From positions 38,376 to 102,375 of the forward strand of contig NZ_FRAX01000015.1 in assembly GCF_900142465.1 (NCBI RefSeq): DNA of 64,000 bases, written 5' to 3'. This DNA comes from Fibrobacter sp. UWH6 (GTDB lineage Bacteria > Fibrobacterota > Fibrobacteria > Fibrobacterales > Fibrobacteraceae). Shown piece after piece: positions 26,368-34,056 of the stretch. The notes under the pieces were generated by a model. It searched no databases and had not been told where the DNA came from. It saw only the letters and a program-made list of their open reading frames with translations. Each line of letters opens with the position of its first letter. Position 1 is the stretch's first letter. A program made the translations under genes and the position numbers.

Positions 26368-26739
26368 ATGAAGAAGACCGTACGTATCAGTTTCGAAGGC
26401 AAGAGCTACGATGTAGAAGTTGAAGTTCTTGATTCCAATGTTGCCGTTGCTCCCGCTGCCGCTCCGGCTGCTGCTCCCGCACCGGTTGCCGCTCCTGCTC
26501 CCGCTGCTGCACCTGCTGTCGCTGGTGGCACCGAAGTTAAGAGCCCCCTCGCTGGTTCTGTGTTCAAGCTGAAGGTCAAGGTTGGCGACAAGGTCGAAGC
26601 TAACCAGGAAGTTGCAATCATCGAAGCTCTCAAGATGGAAAACCCGGTTGTCGCTCCTTGCGCAGGTACCGTGAACTCTGTTTCCGTTAAGGAAACCGAC
26701 ACCGTCGTTGATGGCCAGACTCTCCTCACCATCGCTTAA
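26368..26739 (+). CDS. Biotin carboxyl carrier protein of a sodium-pumping decarboxylase
   Basis: The 123-residue protein has a short beta N-terminus, a flexible Ala/Pro linker (about 26-53) and a biotinyl domain with EALKMENP, where Lys89 is the expected biotin site. The linker-plus-domain layout matches MmdC or the C-terminus of OadA. It shuttles the carboxyl group from the carboxyltransferase to the membrane beta subunit. It stands between the gamma-like and beta genes. The carboxyltransferase alpha subunit (mmdA/oadA) is not in this window. Confidence 0.93.
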   Translation: MKKTVRISFEGKSYDVEVEVLDSNVAVAPAAAPAAAPAPVAAPAPAAAPAVAGGTEVKSPLAGSVFKLKVKVGDKVEANQEVAIIEALKMENPVVAPCAGTVNSVSVKETDTVVDGQTLLTIA

Positions 26740-26763
26740 TTTAGCCTACTGAGGTACATATAA

Positions 26764-27924
26764 ATGAGTTCAATCCTTAACTCCGTTGTCCAGTTCGCTG
26801 GCGACACTGGCTTTGCCTACATCACGCCGTCTATGATCGTGATGTGGATTGTCAGCTTCGTCCTGATGTACTTGGCAATCGTGAAAAAGTTCGAACCGCT
26901 GCTGCTCTTGCCGATCGCACTGGGCGCTCTTGCGGTGAACATCCCCACCAAGGGATTCTATGATGGTGGCTGGAGCATCGAGGGCATGTTTGTCCCGACT
27001 GAAGGCCTCTATTACTACATCAGCCAGGGTATCCACCTGGAACTCTTCCCGCCCATCATCTTCCTGGGCGTGGGTGCCATGACTGACTTTGGACCGCTGA
27101 TTGCAAATCCGCGTACCCTCCTCCTGGGTGGTGGTGCTCAGTTCGGCGTCTTCGCAACCATGTTCTGCGCCGTTGCTTTCGGTGGCTTTACTCTGGGCGA
27201 AGCAGCTTCCATCGGTATTATCGGTGGTGCTGACGGTCCGACCTCTATCTTTACCGCCAACAAGCTGGCTAAGCACCTCATCGGCCCCATCGCCGTGGCT
27301 GCTTACACCTACATGGCTCTGGTGCCGCTGATTCAGCCGCCCATCATGCGCCTCATGACCAACGATGCAGAACGCAAGATCCGCATGAAGTCTCTCCGCA
27401 AGGTCTCCAAGGCCGAACGTATTGCCTTCGCCGTCATGGTTATGATCGTCTGCATCCTGGTTGTGCCCGATGCATCTGCACTGATCATCATGCTTATGCT
27501 TGGTAACATCTTCAAGGAATCTGGCGTTGTTGATCGTCTCGTCAAGACCGGTCAGAACGAACTCATGAACATCGTGACCATCTTCCTTGGTACTTCTGTG
27601 GGCCTCACCATGTCTGCCGACATCTTCCTGCGCCCCCAGACCCTCATGATCATCGCTATGGGCGTGGTTGCCTTCGGCTTCTCTACTGCCGCAGGCCTCT
27701 TCCTCGCAAAGATCATGAACAAACTTTCTCCCAAGAATCCGGTGAACCCGCTCATTGGTTCCGCAGGCGTTTCTGCAGTTCCCATGGCTGCCCGCGTTTC
27801 TCAGGTTGAAGGTGCCAAGTACGATCCGCAGAACTTCCTGCTGATGCACGCTATGGGCCCCAACGTGGCTGGCGTGATCGGTACCGCAGTTTGCGCTGGT
27901 TACATGATTAGCCGCTTGAGCTAA
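26764..27924 (+). CDS. Sodium-pumping decarboxylase beta subunit
   Basis: This 386-residue polytopic membrane protein matches the OadB/MmdB/GcdB beta family, including [50 protein letters not shown] (longest piece about residues 243-264), [19 protein letters not shown] and [18 protein letters not shown]. It decarboxylates carboxybiotin and exports sodium ions. GAGGTA precedes the ATG. Whether the complex acts on oxaloacetate or methylmalonyl-CoA cannot be told from this subunit. Confidence 0.95.
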   Translation: MSSILNSVVQFAGDTGFAYITPSMIVMWIVSFVLMYLAIVKKFEPLLLLPIALGALAVNIPTKGFYDGGWSIEGMFVPTEGLYYYISQGIHLELFPPIIFLGVGAMTDFGPLIANPRTLLLGGGAQFGVFATMFCAVAFGGFTLGEAASIGIIGGADGPTSIFTANKLAKHLIGPIAVAAYTYMALVPLIQPPIMRLMTNDAERKIRMKSLRKVSKAERIAFAVMVMIVCILVVPDASALIIMLMLGNIFKESGVVDRLVKTGQNELMNIVTIFLGTSVGLTMSADIFLRPQTLMIIAMGVVAFGFSTAAGLFLAKIMNKLSPKNPVNPLIGSAGVSAVPMAARVSQVEGAKYDPQNFLLMHAMGPNVAGVIGTAVCAGYMISRLS

Positions 27925-27925
27925 G

Positions 27926-27985
27926 TCATCCTGGAGCTGTCATCCTGGAGCGTAGCGATAGGATCAGACAGGATCAGACAGGATC
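27926..27985. repeat. Dispersed TCATCC element plus 10-bp tandem repeat
   Basis: GTCATCCTGGAGC occurs twice with a 15-base period (27926 and 27941) and continues as GTAGCGATAGGATC, a relative of the element at 4609. A 10-base unit AGGATCAGAC then repeats about 2.6 times to 27985. Non-coding. Confidence 0.7.
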
Positions 27986-27986
27986 C

Positions 27987-28025
27987 AAGAAGACCTCGGT
28001 GATGAACCGAGGTCTTCTTTTTTTT
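27987..28025 (+). terminator. Strong Rho-independent terminator
   Basis: AAGAAGACCTCGGT pairs with the perfectly matching ACCGAGGTCTTCTT around a GATGA loop and is followed by a T-run. It ends the decarboxylase operon. Confidence 0.92.
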
Positions 28026-28047
28026 GTACAATGTCATTTTCTGCCAC

Positions 28048-28076
28048 TTGCTCCAATTTATATGTGTTTGTATATT
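28048..28076 (+). promoter_or_regulatory. Promoter of the UPF0175/DUF3368 pair
   Basis: TTGCTC (28048-28053), a 17-base spacer and TATATT (28071-28076), then AAGGA before the ATG at 28093. Confidence 0.7.
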
Positions 28077-28092
28077 AGAAGGACAAGTCAAT

Positions 28093-28371
28093 ATGGAACT
28101 CACAACTGTAGCAATCAAGGTTCCGGAATCAATGCATGATTTCATCACGGAAAACCAGTGCCGTGACGAGTTGGTGCGTAATGCCTTGATTTTATACCCT
28201 TACATTAAAGATTTGACTATTTCCCACGGCCGTGCTGCTGAAATTTTAGGAATACCAAAGGAAAGGCTAATTGCTCTCTATGGAGATATGGGAATTCCGT
28301 ATATCGATGGTGATGCGAATATGCTGAACGAAGAATTGGCGACCTACGATGCAGTGCGGAGGAAAGGGTAA
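28093..28371 (+). CDS. UPF0175 family protein, probable antitoxin
   Basis: The 92-residue protein fits UPF0175 (VRNALILYPYIKDLTISHGRAAEILGI, a helix-turn-helix-like stretch, then LIALYGDMGIPYID). UPF0175 genes commonly sit directly before DUF3368 PIN-like genes and are taken as antitoxin or regulator, and that order is seen here with a TAATG overlap. AAGGA precedes the start. The pair stands alone in an AT-rich accessory segment. Confidence 0.85.
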   Translation: MELTTVAIKVPESMHDFITENQCRDELVRNALILYPYIKDLTISHGRAAEILGIPKERLIALYGDMGIPYIDGDANMLNEELATYDAVRRKG

Positions 28372-28640
28372 TGCTCGTTGTATCCGATACCACTCCGTTA
28401 ATATCTTTCCTGAAAATCAATCGCTTGGATATGTTGCAGCAGTTGTTTGAAACTGTTGTTATACCGCATGCCGTTTATCGCGAATTGACCTGCAATGAAG
28501 ACTTCGTTGACGAAATTCAGCAGATAAGGGAAAAGTCTTTTATTCTTGTGGATGAATCTATTGCTGTGGATGCTGTAAACCAGTTGCAATTGGAAACGGG
28601 ACTTGAATATGTGGATGTAAAAAATCGTGGAATAGCCTAG
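28371..28640 (+). pseudogene. DUF3368 PIN-like toxin, truncated
   Basis: The 89 residues start with VVSDTTPLISFLKINRLDML, the PIN-type N-terminus carrying the first catalytic Asp, and continue through VIPHAVYREL as in DUF3368. Family members run about 150 residues and contain a GEAEAI-type acidic motif in the second half. Here the reading ends soon after LQLETGLEYVDV, where that motif should begin, and nothing downstream restores it. Probably an inactive remnant left beside its intact UPF0175 partner. Confidence 0.7.
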
Positions 28641-28809
28641 TTGGGGCTAACTCCATGGGCAGTCAATGGCCGCCATCTAAGAAAATCGCTGCGCCTGCGA
28701 CGGATCAAAAGCCGCGTCCGCGAACGTTGGTAAGAATATACAAAAAACGAGGTTGCATAATTTGTCAGGAATGATTATTTTTTTTCTGTTAGGAATATAG
28801 GAGAATGAT
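28641..28809. other. Non-coding gap after the truncated toxin gene
   Basis: The first half is GC-richer than the flanks and may be leftover sequence from the event that truncated the toxin gene. The second half is AT-rich with a long T-run and ends in the ribosome site AGGAG of the next gene. No RNA gene or clear hairpin seen. Confidence 0.4.
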
Positions 28810-29124
28810 ATGAAGACAATTGCGATGCTAATTGCAATGACGTTCCTTGTCGCAGCTTGCAATGATGAAGAACGTAAGGCATTGACCCATAACCATCCTG
28901 AAACCTCAAGAATTCAAGATTCGCAAATCCTGACGGGTCCGAATGAATTGCATCTCCAAAGACCGTTGGAAACGCAAGAGCGTTTTTTAAATGCTGCTCC
29001 TCCTAAGCCCATTACAAAAGGTGCCTACGATTTTAGCGAATGTAAGGAGAAGTATGGTTCCGGCACGAAGGAATTCCGTAAATGCGTTCAGGCGAAATAT
29101 CCTAACATGAAATTCGTAGAGTAA
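28810..29124 (+). CDS. Small predicted lipoprotein
   Basis: The 104-residue protein has a signal peptide ending in the lipobox VAAC (Cys17). A polar, Pro-rich stretch follows, then a C-terminal motif with two cysteines (SECKEKYGSG, FRKCVQ) that could form a disulphide hairpin. AGGAG stands about six bases before the ATG. It heads a run of exported genes reading to 30691. No family recognised. Confidence 0.65.
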   Translation: MKTIAMLIAMTFLVAACNDEERKALTHNHPETSRIQDSQILTGPNELHLQRPLETQERFLNAAPPKPITKGAYDFSECKEKYGSGTKEFRKCVQAKYPNMKFVE

Positions 29125-29136
29125 AGGGCTGGAGTG

Positions 29137-29396
29137 GTGAAAAGATAATTTTGTTGGCTTGTTTGTTTTGGCTTAACACGTCGTTACTTGCTGATTGCAT
29201 TGTTTATGAAAATAGAGCTTATGCAGAGAAGGCGGCAGAGACGTTTTGGAAACAAGTAGAGTGGAAACTTCAGTCGCTTTTTGATGCTCAAAATGCAATT
29301 GATTACAATGGTAGCCAAGGCCATTTGAGCTATCCTAGTGTTCAGGATACTGTGAAAAAATACCACGATATGCAAATTGATAGGTGTAAGTTATGA
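29137..29396 (+). pseudogene. Small secreted protein with a broken start
   Basis: GGAG is followed by GTG AAA AGA and then TAA. One base out of phase, the frame opens into IILLACLFWLNTSLLAD, a clear signal peptide core, and continues about 65 residues as a polar helical domain with a Cys near each end. One missing base near 29146 would join VKR to this signal peptide. Otherwise translation must begin at TTG 29151, 16 bases from the GGAG. The last bases overlap the next gene's ATG. No family recognised. Confidence 0.5.
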
Positions 29397-30691
29397 TGAA
29401 AATTCGATGTTTAGGATTGGTTTTTACCGTTCTTTTCTTTTCTCATGCGATTGCCGAAAACAAGAACGGGCAAGTTGCTGAATTTTGTGCGAAAATCGGA
29501 ACTGATAACTCGTATGAATTGTATTTGCTGAAAAATATTAGAATTCCTACGGACTCAAACTGGATTATTCCGGATTCTGTTGAAGTGGGTTGTTCTGACT
29601 GGTACTACAATTACTTTGTTGATGCCCCAGAGGATGAGAAAATGGATTCTCTGCTTAGAATGGGTTTTCATGCTTGTTTTGGGGGGCTTAAAGATGTTAA
29701 GAAAAAAACTGAATCTTTGAAAACAGAGCTAGTCAAAGGTTCTTCCTGTCTTTGTTATTATCTAAAAAATGCTAAAAAATCGTTGAAACCGTATTATGGA
29801 AAAGAATTAAAGGGAACGTGGTTTGCGGAACTCTACAATACAGAAGTGAAACTCTCCTCGGATTTTATGGCTGTCATAGTGGGAGAGTGCTCTGTTGAGC
29901 CGGAAACATTTGAATTTTGTGTGGAATCTAGGTCTGCGGATATGTATGGTCTTCACTTGGTGAGAGAGGGGGTTATAGAACCATACGCTTCTGATATGGG
30001 AGAAATTTATAAAACTAAATTTGTTCTTGATGCTCCCTCAGATTCTTCTGGTGATTTTCAGGCGCGTATTGTTGAGTCCTTTGATGCGCCATCATTATCT
30101 GATACTTCTTGTAGAAATTTAAAAATGTCTGCAATGGAAATAAGTCCTGTTGATCGTGATAGACTGCATTTTCATTTGAAAGATGCGTTGAATTCAATTG
30201 TCCGGTATTATTGGAAGCCCTTTAAGGGCATGTGGGAATTTAAATCGAATGGGGGTTCTTGTTTGTATCGTAAATCTTTTGATGCGGTTATTGTTGGCCC
30301 GTGTGCTAAAAATAGGGTTGTTGCTGAGTATTGTTTTGATAACAAACGTCACAGCCTAACGTTAAAGAAGGAACTTGACTACATTCCTCGACATGCTTTT
30401 CAGTCTGAAGGAAAATGTATTTATTGTGATGATAGTGTTAAAAGAAGGATTATGACAAAGATTGATTATGGGAAAGGATATGTCTCTGTTAAGGACGGGG
30501 TATTTGAAAGAAAAGGTGATGATTATTTACCTAAGGAATGGTTTTATTTGCCGAATAACGTCAAAAATATGAAATCACTTAATGACAAAATCTTGCCTGC
30601 TAAATTAGTCTTAGAGATTCAGGATGGGAAAAAATTTTTCAGTGAATCCTATGGTTTTAGTATTCGGGTGAGTGGCCCCTGCGAAGAATAA
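29393..30691 (+). CDS. Secreted protein with three internal repeats, unknown function
   Basis: The 432-residue protein has a signal peptide (about 1-21). Three related modules follow, of about 125-140 residues each. Each opens with an E(F/Y)C element (VAEFCAKIG, TFEFCVESR, VAEYCFDNK). The first two close with AVIVGEC/AVIVGPC and the third with the variant SIRVSGPC; the first two also share a K-G-x-W strand (LKGTWFAE, FKGMWEFK). Conserved Cys at both ends of each module suggests disulphide-closed beta domains. AT-rich. It overlaps the previous gene by four bases. Not recognised as any known family. Confidence 0.75.
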   Translation: MMKIRCLGLVFTVLFFSHAIAENKNGQVAEFCAKIGTDNSYELYLLKNIRIPTDSNWIIPDSVEVGCSDWYYNYFVDAPEDEKMDSLLRMGFHACFGGLKDVKKKTESLKTELVKGSSCLCYYLKNAKKSLKPYYGKELKGTWFAELYNTEVKLSSDFMAVIVGECSVEPETFEFCVESRSADMYGLHLVREGVIEPYASDMGEIYKTKFVLDAPSDSSGDFQARIVESFDAPSLSDTSCRNLKMSAMEISPVDRDRLHFHLKDALNSIVRYYWKPFKGMWEFKSNGGSCLYRKSFDAVIVGPCAKNRVVAEYCFDNKRHSLTLKKELDYIPRHAFQSEGKCIYCDDSVKRRIMTKIDYGKGYVSVKDGVFERKGDDYLPKEWFYLPNNVKNMKSLNDKILPAKLVLEIQDGKKFFSESYGFSIRVSGPCEE

Positions 30692-30733
30692 AACGGAAGC
30701 TGAACTTTAGAAGTCGTGCCGTGCTTTTTTGTT

Positions 30734-30762
30734 GTCATGCCGGGCGCGATCCGGCATCTCCT
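30734..30762. repeat. Dispersed hairpin repeat (GTCATGCCGG type)
   Basis: ATGCCGG (30737-30743) pairs with CCGGCAT (30751-30757), in the wider word GTCATGCCGGGCGCGATCC. Similar GTCATGCCGG...CCGGCATCTCC elements are common intergenic repeats in many bacteria. It may also help end the upstream transcript. Confidence 0.55.
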
Positions 30763-30772
30763 TTATTATTTC

Positions 30773-30808
30773 TGTATCGTATTTTTGCTTAGAAATTTTC
30801 ACGATACA
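30773..30808. promoter_or_regulatory. Inverted repeat upstream of the TIGR02147 regulator
   Basis: TGTATCGT (30773-30780) and ACGATACA (30801-30808) are perfect eight-base inverted arms 20 bases apart, about 105 bases before the regulator's start, in an AT-rich promoter region. Possible operator; no binding data. Confidence 0.4.
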
Positions 30809-30911
30809 AAATTTTCTTAATTCTTGTTAAAAATTTTGATATTCTGTGTTGCGAAATATTGATTTTTCTTTGTAACAAGGTAAATTTGGGGTCAAGGGAA
30901 AGGAGGTTCCT

Positions 30912-31745
30912 TTGAAAAAAATTATTGAGTACACGGATTATCGCAGGTACATCGCAGACTTCTATGTTGACCGCAAGGCACGTAGAGCCTTTACCTGGCG
31001 CGACTTTGCCAAGAGCGCAGGTTTCTCGTCGCCGGTTTACCTGAAGCTGGTTGCCGAGGGCAAGTACAACCTGAGCGAAGCCGCCGTTGACCGTGTGGCC
31101 GCTGCCATGGAACTGAAGGACTGGGAGGTGGATTACTTCAAGGTCCTGGTGAATCTGAACCATGCCAAGGACAACGAATCCAGAAGGACTCTTTTCAATG
31201 AGATGCTCGGTATCGCTGCGGCCCACAAGGCGACCGTTGTAGAAGGTGATTCCTTCCGTTATTTTAGCGACTGGAAGAACCCTCTGCTTCGTGAATTGGC
31301 TCCTGCCATGGCTAACGCAAAGCCCTTGGAAATGGCCAAGGCCTGCATGCCTAAAATTACCGCGGCAGAGGTTTCCGAGGTTCTCGCCTTTTTGACAAAG
31401 TCGGGACTTCTCAAAAAGGAATCCGATGGCAGCTATCGTCAAACGGAGCAGTTCGTCACCACCGGCCCCATGGAGATAACTCCGTTGGCTGTTCGTGAAT
31501 TGCATCATCAGATGGGTGAACTTGCCTTGGATACCATCGAGAACGTGGCTCAAAAGGAACGGCATTTTTCTGGCCTTACCATGGGGCTTTCTGAAAAGTC
31601 CTACGAAAAGGTGGTGCAGAAAATCGCCGAGTTCAGAAAGAGTGTGGCAGACATCGTCATGGCTGACGATAAAATGGAAAGAGTCTATCGCTTGAACATG
31701 CAGCTCTTTCCCATGTCTCAAAAAATTTCAGGGGAAAAGAAATAG
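30912..31745 (+). CDS. TIGR02147-family protein (Fibrobacter paralogous regulator-like)
   Basis: The 277-residue protein begins at a TTG codon with AAGGAGG five bases upstream, so the unusual start is well supported. IIEYTDYRRYIADFYVDRK and the following HTH-like FAKSAGFSSPVYLKLV match the TIGR02147 family, best known from large paralogue sets in Fibrobacter. The C-terminal DUF4423-like part has HHQMGELALDTIENV. A DNA-binding regulatory role is inferred from the HTH-like N-terminus. The paralogous-domain lipoprotein gene starts 11 bases downstream. Confidence 0.88.
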   Translation: MKKIIEYTDYRRYIADFYVDRKARRAFTWRDFAKSAGFSSPVYLKLVAEGKYNLSEAAVDRVAAAMELKDWEVDYFKVLVNLNHAKDNESRRTLFNEMLGIAAAHKATVVEGDSFRYFSDWKNPLLRELAPAMANAKPLEMAKACMPKITAAEVSEVLAFLTKSGLLKKESDGSYRQTEQFVTTGPMEITPLAVRELHHQMGELALDTIENVAQKERHFSGLTMGLSEKSYEKVVQKIAEFRKSVADIVMADDKMERVYRLNMQLFPMSQKISGEKK

Positions 31746-31755
31746 GAGGATTATC

Positions 31756-33453
31756 ATGAAGAAGTTGTTCAAAAAGATAGGTGCAGGCTTTGCTGCCGCA
31801 AGTGGCGCGAGCTTGATGACTGCTGCAGTCGTAGCAATGATGGGCTGTACAGACAACGGCGGCAATGTGGCCAATGGAGTTTCAGAGGAAACAAGTGTTG
31901 CCTTGAAGGTACACATTGATGCTCTTGCTAGAATTGCCACGGAGGAAAATTCAAAGGTGGTTGAAGTTTCCGGTTTACCCTTTGTTCCTAAAACAGTGAA
32001 ATACTGTAAGCTAGATGAAGTTTCATTTTCTGAAACGGAGTCTTGCAGAACGCTTGACTTGGATAACGATTTTGACTTTGAATTAAACATTGACTTTCCT
32101 AAATGGAAATATGGTTTACTGACTGTGGCTGGAGAACTGAAAACTCATTCTACAAGCGAAGAAGCGAAATACCATGCCATTGTCGATGCAAACGATCTTT
32201 CGACCATAAACGTTAATGTCTTGACGGAATGGAAATATGCGGAAGTTCTTCGCCTTATTTCTCAAGGAGTAAGTGCTGTGCAAGCCTTAGATTCTGCAGA
32301 ACAGGTCATTCTAAGGAAATTAGGCGTTTACGGAGAATATGAAAAATTTGAAAAAATGACTATCTCTGGAACGACCAGGTCGGATGCAGTCTTAATTGCG
32401 GCAAGTTATCTTGCCGAGACGACTAGGGAACTTGATCATTGTTCGTTTGATGAAAGTTGCCTTTTGAGGATGGCGATTTATGATTTTGACAATCAGTATT
32501 TGCTGAATGGAAGTTGTTTTGAAGAAGCCGGATTTGCTAGACCTTCCAAGGAAATGCTTCAGTTGGCAAGTGATTACGTGTCTAACTATATAGCTGTTTT
32601 GTTGGAACTCGGTCAATGTGACAACTTGAAAGAAGGCGAATTCCATGAAGTAGGCTGGTCTACCGCTGGCCCCGTATGGGGTGAGTTCGCCTCCAACACA
32701 ATGTTGATGTGTCACGACGGGTTGTGGATCCGACAGATGAAGGAATACCTTCATACGGTGGGATCTATGACGGATGCTCGCGATGGACGTGTCTATAAAA
32801 CGACATCTTTTATTGCGAATGGGGAAACGCAAACATGGATGTCGGAAAATTTGAAATATGCATTGAATGGAAAATCCAGGTGTCCTGAAAAAGATCCGAA
32901 AAAATGTGACGACGAGGGAAATCTTTATACCTGGCTTGAGGCGATGAATTTGGATACGACAGGCTATGTGCAGGAAGGGAATTTAGACTCCTTTTTGGGA
33001 GATTTGGCGGAGATGCTCGGTGATGATTACGCCTCAACTTATTTGCAGGAATGCGTTGAAAGTCGTTTGGATGAACTAGATAGCCTTGTAGCTTACCAAG
33101 CTTGTTCCTTGGCCGAGCTTCGGACTGATGAACTTCTTGAGACGATAGATGTTCAGAATCATCAAGGAATATGTCCCGATGGCTGGAGAATCCCGTCTAG
33201 AGAGGATTGGATGACTCTGCTGAACTTTGTTGGTTACCCAAGTGTTTATGGGGCTTGGCCGGATGTCGTGGAATTTGGGCTTGCGTCTTACGATGAATTC
33301 GTATTCATTCCTGAAAAAGAACCTAATGCTTCTGATGACAGAACCTTTATAGAAAATGATGGAAATAGAATAGGATTTGCATATCCTAGGGTATATGCCA
33401 ACCATACGAATGAATTTGGTGTTCCTATGTCTGTCCGTTGCATCAAGAACTAA
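31756..33453 (+). CDS. Lipoprotein with Fibrobacter major paralogous domain (TIGR02145)
   Basis: The 565-residue protein has a signal peptide ending in MMGC (lipid-modifiable Cys near 32). A central unknown region of about 300 residues follows. The C-terminal TIGR02145 domain has DARDGRVYKTTSF, TWMSENLKYAL, DDEGNLYTWLEAM, CPDGWRIPSREDW and a final VRCIKN. The domain is a C-type-lectin-like surface module in the family description. AGGAGG precedes the ATG. It follows the TIGR02147 gene and precedes a 48-residue peptide gene, probably one transcript. Confidence 0.88.
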   Translation: MKKLFKKIGAGFAAASGASLMTAAVVAMMGCTDNGGNVANGVSEETSVALKVHIDALARIATEENSKVVEVSGLPFVPKTVKYCKLDEVSFSETESCRTLDLDNDFDFELNIDFPKWKYGLLTVAGELKTHSTSEEAKYHAIVDANDLSTINVNVLTEWKYAEVLRLISQGVSAVQALDSAEQVILRKLGVYGEYEKFEKMTISGTTRSDAVLIAASYLAETTRELDHCSFDESCLLRMAIYDFDNQYLLNGSCFEEAGFARPSKEMLQLASDYVSNYIAVLLELGQCDNLKEGEFHEVGWSTAGPVWGEFASNTMLMCHDGLWIRQMKEYLHTVGSMTDARDGRVYKTTSFIANGETQTWMSENLKYALNGKSRCPEKDPKKCDDEGNLYTWLEAMNLDTTGYVQEGNLDSFLGDLAEMLGDDYASTYLQECVESRLDELDSLVAYQACSLAELRTDELLETIDVQNHQGICPDGWRIPSREDWMTLLNFVGYPSVYGAWPDVVEFGLASYDEFVFIPEKEPNASDDRTFIENDGNRIGFAYPRVYANHTNEFGVPMSVRCIKN

Positions 33454-33490
33454 CGCGTTTGGGGGTTCAGGGTTAGGAGGAGTCTTGGAT

Positions 33491-33637
33491 ATGAAGCGTA
33501 AGGACTACAATCCTCCTCGGATGAAAATGGTAAAGCTGAAGGCTCGCCCTCTGCTGTATTCCGGCAGCGGCCTGGACGCGCCCCCAGTAACGCAAGTCGG
33601 CTTCAACAGCCAACCCGAACTCCCCAAAGACTGTTAA
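33491..33637 (+). CDS. Short basic peptide of unknown function
   Basis: GGAGGAG ends about eight bases before the ATG, and 48 residues follow: a basic start with YNPPRMKMVKLKARPLL, then SGSG and a Pro/Gln-rich tail ending in a single Cys. Short proteins of the form basic-YxxP...L.SGSG are known as uncharacterised genes in Bacteroidetes, and this one resembles them. The strong ribosome site and a terminator four bases past the stop support a real gene cotranscribed with the lipoprotein. Confidence 0.65.
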   Translation: MKRKDYNPPRMKMVKLKARPLLYSGSGLDAPPVTQVGFNSQPELPKDC

Positions 33638-33640
33638 GAA

Positions 33641-33664
33641 AGCAAGGCATCGCCTTGCTTTTTT
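33641..33664 (+). terminator. Rho-independent terminator
   Basis: AGCAAGGC/GCCTTGCT stem with an ATC loop and a T-run, just after the peptide gene. Confidence 0.9.
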
Positions 33665-33690
33665 GCATCCATCAGCAACCATCAGCATCC

Positions 33691-33835
33691 GGCAATCGCA
33701 GGGCGATTGCCCAGGGGGGGGGGCAAGGGGGAGTATCTCCCCCTTGTATGAAACAGACTAAATGAAAGCGGAGTCTACAGTCAGCAATCGCAGGGTGATT
33801 GCCAGTGGGTTCCAAGGGGGCCTCGCCCTTGCATG
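33691..33835. repeat. Two copies of a GCAATCGC hairpin repeat with a G10 tract
   Basis: GCAATCGCAGGGCGATTGCC (33692-33711) and GCAATCGCAGGGTGATTGCC (33784-33803) are near-identical hairpins, the first with perfect arms GCAATCGC/GCGATTGC. Each is followed by a G-rich stretch and a CCC/GGG fold-back. Copy one carries ten consecutive G (33714-33723). Non-coding. Confidence 0.7.
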
Positions 33836-33841
33836 AAAAAA

Positions 33842-33877
33842 AAGAAGACCTCGCATTTCTGCGAGGTCTTCTTTTAT
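33842..33877 (-). terminator. Rho-independent terminator after tRNA-His
   Basis: AAGAAGACCTCGC pairs with GCGAGGTCTTCTT around an ATTTCT loop, with A/T runs on both sides, directly 3' of the tRNA on the minus strand. The stem resembles the one at 27987. Confidence 0.88.
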
Positions 33878-33880
33878 TCG

Positions 33881-33955
33881 GGTGGATGACCGGACTCGAA
33901 CCGACAACATCCAGAATCACAATCTGGGACTCTAACCAATTGAGCTACATCCACC
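33881..33955 (-). tRNA. tRNA-His (anticodon GTG)
   Basis: On the minus strand the acceptor GTGGATG pairs with CATCCAC. An extra G at position -1 (33955) faces discriminator C, the hallmark of tRNA-His. The anticodon stem CCAGA/TCTGG encloses TTGTGAT, giving GTG. The T-loop is TTCGAGT. CCA is not encoded. Confidence 0.95.
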
Positions 33956-33969
33956 ATGAATGTGGCCCA

Positions 33970-33997
33970 AATATAAAAAAGCTACCCCGAAATTCAA
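33970..33997 (-). promoter_or_regulatory. Promoter of tRNA-His
   Basis: TTGAAT (33992-33997), a 16-base spacer and TATATT (33970-33975) on the minus strand. The -35 box lies in the loop of the upstream gene's terminator. Confidence 0.7.
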
Positions 33998-34004
33998 GGG
34001 TAGC
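33976..34004 (-). terminator. Terminator of the Zn-finger-like gene, overlapping the tRNA-His promoter
   Basis: On the minus strand GCTACCC (33998-34004) pairs with GGGTAGC (33981-33987), followed by a T-run that merges with the TATATT -10 box of tRNA-His. Confidence 0.75.
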
Positions 34005-34056
34005 TCCTAATTTTTTTTATAAAATCTGATTTTTTTGGCCCGCGGACCCAAAAAAA

